Positions 1-4,446 of a DNA stretch of 12,551 bases are shown here, in pieces (within the stretch, counting starts at the first letter, position 1; each line of letters starts with the position of its first letter). The stretch covers positions 1 through 12,551 of the forward strand of contig JBICHM010000004.1 in the NCBI GenBank assembly GCA_043101835.1, written 5' to 3'. The position numbers were made by a program, and so were the translations under genes. A model generated the notes under the pieces. That model had not been told where the DNA came from and did not search any database. It worked only from the letters and a program-made list of their open reading frames with translations. Source of the stretch: JBICHM01 sp043101835. GTDB taxonomy: Bacteria; Planctomycetota; Phycisphaerae; Phycisphaerales; UBA1924.

Positions 1-132
1 TGCATGACGCGGTACATCAAGGTTGCGTTCCTGAACGGGTCGTCGCTGCAACCGCCGCCGCCGGTGGAATCGAAGCACGCGCATGTGCGGTACCTGCACA
101 TCCACGAGGGTGAGGAGATCGATGCGGGGTAG
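1..132 (+). CDS. 3' end of a DUF1801 (YdhG/YjbR-type) domain protein, apparently truncated by an in-frame TAG
   Basis: Frame 1 is open from the window edge to TAG at 130-132. The visible residues include FLNGSSLQPPPPVESKHAHV and RYLHIHEGEEID, which match the C-terminal signature of DUF1801 proteins as I remember it (a G-S-L-P-P-E-S-K run, then R-Y-x-x-I-H-E). These are small soluble proteins with a frataxin-like fold and no settled function. The frame stays open after the TAG for 17 more codons (133-183, ending at TGA 184-186) and encodes VRKWVRQGAAAEGERCF. That resembles the usual last helix of the family (W-V-(K/R)-Q-A followed by a G-E-R tail). The TAG therefore probably replaced a sense codon, CAG being one transition away. 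The gene may be a recent nonsense allele or may make a protein about 18 residues short. The family call is from memory of the motif; the upstream part is outside the window. Confidence 0.62.
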   Translation, partial: CMTRYIKVAFLNGSSLQPPPPVESKHAHVRYLHIHEGEEIDAG

Positions 133-244
133 GTGCGGAAGTGGGTGCGCCAGGGGGCGGCGGCGGAGGGGGAGCGGTGCTTCTGATGCGCGACGGGCGT
201 CGATCCGATGCGTCGAAGTTTGGCGCCGCTTGCATCGCGCATGA

Positions 245-253
245 TACTATATT
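245..253 (+). promoter_or_regulatory. -10-like AT-rich box just before the 260 start codon
   Basis: The overlapping hexamers TACTAT (245-250) and TATATT (248-253) form an AT-rich patch in otherwise GC-rich DNA. They end 6-9 bases before the ATG at 260, and no purine-rich ribosome binding site lies between. This spacing suggests a leaderless or nearly leaderless transcript. No convincing -35 box is at the right distance; TTGGCG at 220-225 is 19 bases upstream of TACTAT. Confidence 0.35.
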
Positions 254-259
254 CTCAGA

Positions 260-1006
260 ATGTTCTTCCAAGCCAGCCTCAAGGACAAGCGCTTTCCGAC
301 AGGTCTGTACGCCGAGTACTGCCCGCTCCAACGCGAGATCCGACTGTTCCATCTCTTCGAGGTCCGGAAGACGCTCTCGGTGTTCTTCCTGCCCATCGGA
401 TCGGAGCGCGTCGCCCACGAGTTAAAAGATGTTGACACTGGGGTCCTGCACCTGCTCCCAAAGAAGCCGTGGCTTCATGGCGTCGCGGAGTACCCCGACT
501 CCGCCGAGTCGCTCGCGGCGTACAGCAATCCGGGAGCGATCGAGCGGTATGAGGCGGGCATGGCGCGCGATGTCGAGGCGATGGATCCGAACGCGCCGAC
601 GGAAGTTCGCGTGCTTGCGATGGTCGAGCGTCTGGCGGCAGCCGAGCACTGGCTGCGCCAGGCGACCGTTCGGGGCGGTTCGGAGTCGCTGATCGCGCTC
701 CAGATGGCCGGCTTCCTCTTCGCGGCCATCGCTGCGGCGATCCTCTGGTCCGTCAGTCTCGCCTGGTTCGTCGGTGTGGCAATCCTCGCTGCGCTGTTTC
801 TTGTCGGCGCGGTCTGGAGCATCGTCACGCAACAGTCCCGGGCCGGACGCAAGGTCGTGCTCGATGTCATGCGCCGGTCGGTCGCCCCGCTCCATCCGAC
901 GCTTGCGGAAGCGACCGCGGCGCTCGAACTGGCGCGCCGGAACAAGCTGCGCATCGCCAGGGCGCTCCGTGCGGTCGATCTGGCGATGGACACGGACCCC
1001 GGATGA
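260..1006 (+). CDS. Predicted two-helix membrane protein, function unknown
   Basis: A 248-residue protein that I do not recognise. Residues 1-140 are soluble with mixed charge and end in a helical stretch (about 112-136). Two closely spaced hydrophobic segments, about 144-166 and 168-189, form a hairpin in the membrane with almost no loop. Residues 190-248 are a basic, helix-prone tail rich in Arg and Lys. With such a short turn, both large soluble parts should lie on the same side, probably the cytoplasm given the positive tail. No catalytic or metal-binding motif is evident. The ATG at 260 is chosen because it follows an AT-rich -10-like box and is the first start in the frame. The gene is convergent with the epimerase gene at 1117-2049, so nothing nearby predicts its role. 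The long uninterrupted frame and its strong hydrophobic segments support it as real. Confidence 0.75.
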   Translation: MFFQASLKDKRFPTGLYAEYCPLQREIRLFHLFEVRKTLSVFFLPIGSERVAHELKDVDTGVLHLLPKKPWLHGVAEYPDSAESLAAYSNPGAIERYEAGMARDVEAMDPNAPTEVRVLAMVERLAAAEHWLRQATVRGGSESLIALQMAGFLFAAIAAAILWSVSLAWFVGVAILAALFLVGAVWSIVTQQSRAGRKVVLDVMRRSVAPLHPTLAEATAALELARRNKLRIARALRAVDLAMDTDPG

Positions 1007-1026
1007 CGATCCGCGCAACGGATCGT
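1006..1026 (+). terminator. Hairpin on the stop codon of the membrane-protein gene
   Basis: An 8-bp perfect stem (ACGATCCG at 1006-1013 with CGGATCGT at 1019-1026) and a 5-base loop begin on the last base of the TGA. No T-run follows on either strand, so this is at best a weak or Rho-assisted terminator between the convergent genes. A second small hairpin (CTCGTC at 1082-1087 with GACGAG at 1092-1097) lies nearer the opposing gene. Confidence 0.3.
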
Positions 1027-1116
1027 GGGTTCCCGGCCGCGTCGCTAACGCGTCATCAGCGGGGATAGCCTGGATTCGGCGCTCGTCGCGTGACGAGACG
1101 CGCGCTCGCGCGATGA

Positions 1117-2049
1117 TCAACGCCCAAACAGATCAGACAGCGCCTCTGACAGCCTGACAAACCTGAACTCGAACCCCTCGTCGAGCAGGCGCTTCGGGAT
1201 CACATAGCGGCCGTAGAGCGCGAGTTCGGGGTCGGTGCGCATGACGAGCGGGGCGCCGATCCGGACGAGGAACTCCGGCGCGGGCAGGCCGATCGGCATG
1301 CGCATCGCGGCGCGCAGGCGCCGCATGAAGTCCCGTTGCGACACCGGCTCGGGCGATGACGCGATGTAGACGCCGGTCATCTGCTCGTGGGTCAACGCGC
1401 GCTCGAAGATGCGGTTCATGTCGAGCTCATGCAGCCAGCTCATGCCCTGGGCGCCGGAGCCGACGACGCCGCCGAGGCCGAAGCGGACGAGCGTGGAAAG
1501 GCGGCGCAGCGCACCGCCGCCGCGCCCGACGACGAATGAGGTGCGGAGGACGACCCCACGAACGCTCGGGGGGCGCGCGGCGTCGAAGGCGGCCTCCCAC
1601 GCGCGCCCCACGGTCGGCGCCAGGCCGTAGCCGAGGGCGGACGATTCGTCACAGCGCTCCGTCGGCGGATCGCCGTAGATGTGCGCGGTGCTCATCTGCG
1701 CCCACACGGGGGGCGGGGCGTCGCAGGCGCTGATCGCCGCGCCGAGCGCGAGCGTTGACTCGACGCGCGACCGGAGGATCTCATCGCAGTGGTCGGGCGT
1801 TTTGCGACAATCAACGGATCGACCCGCAAGGTTCACAAGCCCGTCCGCGCCGTCGAGCGCCGCGGCCCACTCACCGACGGACCGACCGTCCCAGCGCAGA
1901 GCCTTAGCGCCGGGGATCTCGACTGCTGGTCTACTGAGGATGGTGACGGCGGCGTTTCGCCCAATGAGGTGCGCGGCCAGCGATCGGCCGATGAACCCGC
2001 TGCCGCCCGCGATGACGATGCGTTTGCCACCAAGCGAGGATTCGGCCAT
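1117..2049 (-). CDS. NAD(P)-dependent epimerase/dehydratase of the TIGR01777 (YfcH/SDR39U1) family
   Basis: A 310-residue member of the extended short-chain dehydrogenase superfamily. The Rossmann nucleotide-binding motif GGSGFIG is at residues 15-21. It is followed by the family's NLAG segment, the QMSTAHIYGD stretch and SWLHELD (usually S-W-I-H). The last 50 residues match the DUF1731 C-terminal domain, starting about LPAPEFLVRIGAP. Length is usual for the family (about 300). The substrate is unknown; E. coli YfcH and human SDR39U1 are also uncharacterised. The frame is open to 2103, but the ATG at 2049 is preferred because GGGGAG lies 8 bases before it and the Rossmann fold starts just after it. 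That ribosome binding site is itself part of a broken tRNA-Asn copy (2058-2150). The gene is 62 bases downstream of the GIY-YIG gene on the same strand and may be read from the tRNA promoter. Confidence 0.88.
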   Translation of the reverse strand: MAESSLGGKRIVIAGGSGFIGRSLAAHLIGRNAAVTILSRPAVEIPGAKALRWDGRSVGEWAAALDGADGLVNLAGRSVDCRKTPDHCDEILRSRVESTLALGAAISACDAPPPVWAQMSTAHIYGDPPTERCDESSALGYGLAPTVGRAWEAAFDAARPPSVRGVVLRTSFVVGRGGGALRRLSTLVRFGLGGVVGSGAQGMSWLHELDMNRIFERALTHEQMTGVYIASSPEPVSQRDFMRRLRAAMRMPIGLPAPEFLVRIGAPLVMRTDPELALYGRYVIPKRLLDEGFEFRFVRLSEALSDLFGR

Positions 2050-2057
2050 TGAGCAAG

Positions 2058-2150
2058 CTCCCCGAGTAGCGCTCCCGCCTCGGCGGGCTTCGCTCCCCTC
2101 CAACCTAGCGGTTAATCCGCCTGCGGCGGACTCGCTCGACCATTGATCGC
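2058..2150 (-). repeat. Broken tRNA-Asn copy with two palindromes inserted
   Basis: Read on the minus strand, this stretch keeps pieces of the intact tRNA-Asn at 2398-2469 in the same order: TCAATGGT and GAGCGAG from the D arm, TTAACCGCTAGGTTG from the anticodon arm and variable loop, and CTACTCGGGGAG (2069-2058) from the 3' end. The 15-bp palindrome TCCGCCGCAGGCGGA (2130-2116) sits in the anticodon arm. A hairpin containing CCCGCC-GA-GGCGGG flanked by AGCG and CGCT replaces the T arm. The 5' acceptor strand is missing, so it cannot fold into a tRNA. It overlaps the last codons of the GIY-YIG gene and contains the ribosome binding site of the epimerase gene. Confidence 0.8.
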
Positions 2151-2390
2151 TTCAGTCAACCAGGCTCGGCCGACACCGCTCTTGAGCCAGCGCTCGCGCG
2201 CCATCGCCGCCGCACGCGTTGAAAATGGCTCGGAGTAGACCAACCGCCACGCCCCGGCGTTCCGGCTCGTGAACTTCCGGGGGTTGTGTTGCGGGTCGTT
2301 GTGTTCTGCGATTCGACGATCGAGGTCGTCGGTCTGGCCGATGTAGCGCTTGCCCGTGGCCTCGCTCACCAGCACATAGACAAAGAACAC
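2112..2390 (-). CDS. Single-domain GIY-YIG nuclease family protein
   Basis: A 92-residue protein made almost entirely of a GIY-YIG domain. It has Y5-V-L (the GIY position), RYIGQT at 15-20 (the YIG position), conserved Arg at 25-26, and RERWLKSGVGRAWL at 65-78, in which E66 fits the metal-binding Glu. Stand-alone proteins of this URI/UvrC-like type are often annotated as putative endonucleases, but their biological role is unsettled. The start is GTG at 2390: it is the only plausible start, and the in-frame stop upstream lies in the tRNA anticodon loop (2435-2433). It begins 8 bases after the tRNA-Asn 3' end, and the tRNA's GGGGAG (2403-2398) is 7 bases before the GTG. The last dozen residues (about 81-92, ending SPPQAD) are encoded by the broken tRNA copy and its palindrome. 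Whether it nicks DNA at this tRNA is not known. Confidence 0.85.
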   Translation of the reverse strand: MFFVYVLVSEATGKRYIGQTDDLDRRIAEHNDPQHNPRKFTSRNAGAWRLVYSEPFSTRAAAMARERWLKSGVGRAWLTEAINGRASPPQAD

Positions 2391-2397
2391 CGAAGAA

Positions 2398-2469
2398 CTC
2401 CCCGAGTAGGACTCGAACCTACAACCTAGCGGTTAACAGCCGCTCGCTCTACCATTGAGCTATCGGGGA
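2398..2469 (-). tRNA. tRNA-Asn (anticodon GTT)
   Basis: A 72-base cloverleaf on the minus strand. The acceptor stem TCCCCGA pairs with TCGGGGA, followed by discriminator G (2398). The D arm is GCTC/GAGC, and the anticodon stem AGCGG/CCGCT encloses loop CTGTTAA, with anticodon GTT at 2437-2435. The variable loop is AGGTT, and the T arm GTAGG/CCTAC encloses TTCGAGT. CCA is not encoded. It translates Asn AAC/AAU codons. It lies about 130 bases downstream of a good sigma-70-type promoter (2630-2603). It is flanked by two broken copies of itself, and its 3' acceptor strand doubles as the apparent ribosome binding site of the GIY-YIG gene. Because it folds perfectly, I take it as the functional copy. 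Confidence 0.97.
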
Positions 2470-2499
2470 CCGAGTTGTGAAGCCGCGAGGGCGCCTTTC

Positions 2500-2558
2500 G
2501 GCAATCCAGCGGTGAATCCGCCTGCGGCGGACTCGCTCTACCATTGAGCTATCGGGGA
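2500..2558 (-). repeat. Broken tRNA-Asn 5' half split by a 15-bp palindrome
   Basis: The first 27 bases (2558-2532) are identical to the first 27 of the intact tRNA-Asn: complete 5' acceptor strand and D arm. Then comes TCCGCCGCAGGCGGA (2531-2517), the same palindrome as in the downstream broken copy. It is followed by TTCACCGCTGGATTG, which matches the tRNA's TTAACCGCTAGGTTG with three changes. The T arm and 3' acceptor are absent. The copy starts 89 bases before the intact gene, within the same transcript as judged by the promoter. It would give an RNA with a normal 5' tRNA half but no partner strand. Confidence 0.82.
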
Positions 2559-2602
2559 TCGGGTTTTTGCTCCGCCCGGGGCGGCCCGGACCGGAACGGA
2601 GA

Positions 2603-2630
2603 AATGTACCGCGGTTGTCGGCCATATCAA
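2603..2630 (-). promoter_or_regulatory. Promoter of the tRNA-Asn/GIY-YIG unit
   Basis: On the minus strand TTGATA (2630-2625) is followed by a 16-base spacer and TACATT (2608-2603). Each box is close to the sigma-70 consensus. Transcription would begin near 2597 and run through the broken tRNA half, the intact tRNA-Asn and the GIY-YIG gene. It is the best promoter-like sequence I found in the window. Confidence 0.6.
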
Positions 2631-2632
2631 GC

Positions 2633-2690
2633 CCGGGGTGGAGGAAGAGGACGGAGTCAGCCCCCGCACCCCGGCCCTCTTCCTCAGGGA
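2633..2690. repeat. Dispersed REP-like intergenic palindrome
   Basis: A 10-bp perfect inverted repeat (GAGGAAGAGG at 2641-2650, CCTCTTCCTC at 2676-2685) encloses 25 bases. An interleaved 8-bp pair (CCGGGGTG at 2633-2640, CACCCCGG at 2667-2674) allows an alternative fold. The plus strand translates to PHPGPLPQGGE, a peptide familiar from the widespread REP-like repeats mis-annotated as coding in many bacteria. It lies between the tRNA promoter and the rpmE promoter. Confidence 0.6.
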
Positions 2691-2701
2691 GGCGAAGCCG
2701 T

Positions 2702-2729
2702 TTGCCCTCCGGCGGCGTCCGGCTACACT
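2702..2729 (+). promoter_or_regulatory. Probable promoter of rpmE-prfA
   Basis: TTGCCC (2702-2707), a 16-base spacer and TACACT (2724-2729) give a sigma-70-like pair. It would produce a leader of about 78 bases before the rpmE ATG at 2814. The same TACACT hexamer precedes aroDE. Confidence 0.45.
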
Positions 2730-2813
2730 GTGCGGCTCCGCCCGGCGGCCGGGAGTCCGCGGGCCGGATCGAACTCTGACTCCAAATTGACCCCCCATCG
2801 ACTGGGCCGAGCC

Positions 2814-3062
2814 ATGCCGAAGAAGGACATCCATCCCGCTTACTACCCCAACGCCAAGGTGTTCTACAACGGCGAGGTGGTGATGACGGTCGGCGCGACG
2901 ACGCCCGAGATCCATGTCGAGGTGTGGTCGGGGTCGCACCCGTTCTTTACGGGCAAGCAGGCGTTCGTGGACGCCGCGGGCCGAGTGGAGAAGTTCCAGC
3001 GCAAGTTTGCGGGGAACTACTTCGACCGGACCAAGAAGGACAAGAAGCAGGGACGCAGATAG
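2814..3062 (+). CDS. rpmE: 50S ribosomal protein L31, zinc-ligand-free form
   Basis: An 82-residue L31. It keeps the family's KKDIHPAY start (3-10), HPFFTGKQ (42-49) and AGRVEKFQRKF (55-65), and ends in a basic tail. The four cysteines that bind zinc in E. coli L31 (16, 18, 37, 40) align with F17, N19, W38 and S41 here, so this is a C-minus form that needs no zinc. It binds the large subunit near the bridge to the small subunit. The ATG at 2814 is chosen because the conserved N-terminus starts there; the upstream frame runs into a dispersed repeat. prfA follows 97 bases downstream on the same strand, an arrangement known from other bacteria. A promoter candidate is at 2702-2729. No purine-rich ribosome binding site is obvious. 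Confidence 0.93.
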   Translation: MPKKDIHPAYYPNAKVFYNGEVVMTVGATTPEIHVEVWSGSHPFFTGKQAFVDAAGRVEKFQRKFAGNYFDRTKKDKKQGRR

Positions 3063-3159
3063 GTCTCGCGCCTCATCGTGTCGCCCGGGGGCCGGAGCGG
3101 TCGCCGGGCGTCGTTGCGCGCGCACATCGGTCGCGCCTCGCTCTCGGTAGGCTGACGCC

Positions 3160-4251
3160 ATGACCCTCGCGCACGAAGACATCCCGGCGGGCGTGCTGGC
3201 GAAGCTCGACGAGCTGGCGTCGCGGCGCACGGATCTCGAGCGCGCGATGGGCGACCCTGAGGTGCTGGCCGACCACCGGAAGATGCGCGAGGTGTCGATT
3301 CAGAAGGCGGCGCTCGATGGCGTGGTGGATCGGTATGCGCGGTGGAAGGGGCTGCGGCAGGAAGCCGCGGACCTGGCGGAGGCCGAGGCGTCGGGCGATG
3401 CGGAACTCGCCGAGATGGCGGCGGCCGAGCGTCCCGAGGTCGAGGCGAGGGCGTCGGCCCTGATGGACGAGATCCTCGCGGGGCTCGTGACGGCTGATGA
3501 TCGGGCGATCGGGTCGGTGATCCTCGAGGTGCGCGCGGGCGTCGGGGGCGATGAAGCCGCGCTCTGGGCGGGCGAGCTGCTCGAGATGTACCAGCGGTAC
3601 GCGCAGCGGCGCGGGTGGTCGTTCGAGGTCGACGAGCTGGCGCCGGCGGAGGTCGGCGGCGTGAAGCACGCGACGGCGACCATCGAGGGCGAGGGCGCGT
3701 GGAGCGCGCTGGCGCACGAGGCCGGCGTCCACTGCGTGAAGCGCGTGCCGAAGACCGAGACCCAGGGGCGCATCCACACGAGCACGGCGACCGTCGCGGC
3801 CCTGCCCGAGCCCGACGAGGTGGCGCTCGAGATCGACCCGAACGATGTCGATGAGCACATCACGACGGCGCAGGGCCCCGGCGGGCAGAATGTGAACAAG
3901 GTCGCGACGGCCGTGCAGCTGATCCACCGGCCCAGCGGCGTGACCGTGCGCATGCAGGAGAGCAAGAGCCAGCGCCAGAACCGCGAGAAGGCCTGGCGCC
4001 TGCTCCGCGCGCGCCTGTACGAGATCGAACTCCAGAAGCGCGAGGCCGAGCGGCGCAACCAGCGCAGCGCGCAGATCGGCGAGGCGGGGCGCAGCGAACG
4101 CATCCGCACCTACCGCTTCAAGGAAGACATCGCGGTGGACCACCGGCTGAACGAGTCGTTCGGTCTGGGCGGCCTGCTGGCGGGGGATCTCGACGATGTC
4201 GCCGGCGCGCTGGAGCGGGCGGAGATTCAGCGCCGGCTGGAGGCGCTCTGA
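3160..4251 (+). CDS. prfA: Peptide chain release factor 1 (RF1)
   Basis: A 363-residue class I release factor that recognises UAA and UAG in the ribosomal A site and triggers peptidyl-tRNA hydrolysis. The N-terminal helical domain spans about 1-105. The codon-reading P-x-T tripeptide of RF1 is PKT (197-199), just before ETQGRIHTS. The catalytic GGQ is at 241-243 in AQGPGGQNVNKV, where the Gln is normally methylated by PrmC. The C-terminal switch region includes RIRTYRFKED (315-324). Small oddities compared with the sequences I remember are Lys in the middle of P-x-T (usually Ala or Val) and Cys192 where GVHR is usual. Length is normal. prmC, a frequent neighbour, is not here; rpmE lies upstream. 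The stop codon is 5 bases before a large double inverted repeat. Confidence 0.97.
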   Translation: MTLAHEDIPAGVLAKLDELASRRTDLERAMGDPEVLADHRKMREVSIQKAALDGVVDRYARWKGLRQEAADLAEAEASGDAELAEMAAAERPEVEARASALMDEILAGLVTADDRAIGSVILEVRAGVGGDEAALWAGELLEMYQRYAQRRGWSFEVDELAPAEVGGVKHATATIEGEGAWSALAHEAGVHCVKRVPKTETQGRIHTSTATVAALPEPDEVALEIDPNDVDEHITTAQGPGGQNVNKVATAVQLIHRPSGVTVRMQESKSQRQNREKAWRLLRARLYEIELQKREAERRNQRSAQIGEAGRSERIRTYRFKEDIAVDHRLNESFGLGGLLAGDLDDVAGALERAEIQRRLEAL

Positions 4252-4256
4252 TGATG

Positions 4257-4420
4257 GAACGCGAAGGGCGCGAAGAGACGCGAAGAAGAAGGCAGTTGGA
4301 ACGCAGAGGAAAACAGAGGGACGCAGAGAAGTTCCCGTTGACCCGGTTCTGACCCCCTCTGTATTCCTCTGTCTCCCTCTGCGTTCATCCCCTTCGCGTC
4401 TCTTCGCGCCCTTCGCAGTC
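4257..4420. repeat. Double inverted-repeat element, copy 1
   Basis: A 164-bp palindromic element fills the prfA-aroDE gap. The outer arms (4257-4285 and 4392-4420) are complementary at 27 of 29 positions and consist of a CGCGAAG-type motif repeated about every 9 bases. The inner arms (4301-4328 and 4357-4384) match at 23 of 28 and consist of a CGCAGAG/ACAGAGG-type motif. Spacers of 15 and 7 bases separate the arms, and a 28-base loop is at the centre. There is no coding capacity and no T-run after the stem. A second copy lies at 6056-6219. It resembles the (N)CGAAG and CGCAGAG repeats that I know to be scattered in planctomycete and acidobacterial intergenic regions; their role is unknown. 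Confidence 0.85.
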
Positions 4421-4439
4421 GATCCGCTCTTCGTACACT
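4412..4439 (+). promoter_or_regulatory. Candidate aroDE promoter partly formed by the repeat end
   Basis: TACACT (4434-4439) ends 7 bases before the aroDE ATG. TTCGCA (4412-4417) is 16 bases upstream and matches the -35 consensus at 4 of 6 positions; it is the right end of repeat copy 1. The spacing to the ATG would make the mRNA leaderless, in agreement with the lack of a ribosome binding site. Confidence 0.35.
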
Positions 4440-4446
4440 GCCCGCC

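Noticed and set aside
1356..1733. Arg-rich plus-strand open frame opposite the epimerase gene
   Set aside because: Composition is that of an antisense frame in high-GC DNA, with no start signal or recognisable domain.
2544..2813. N-terminal extension of the L31 frame
   Set aside because: It translates a dispersed palindromic repeat (PHPGPLPQGGE) and the promoter region; L31 similarity begins at 2814.
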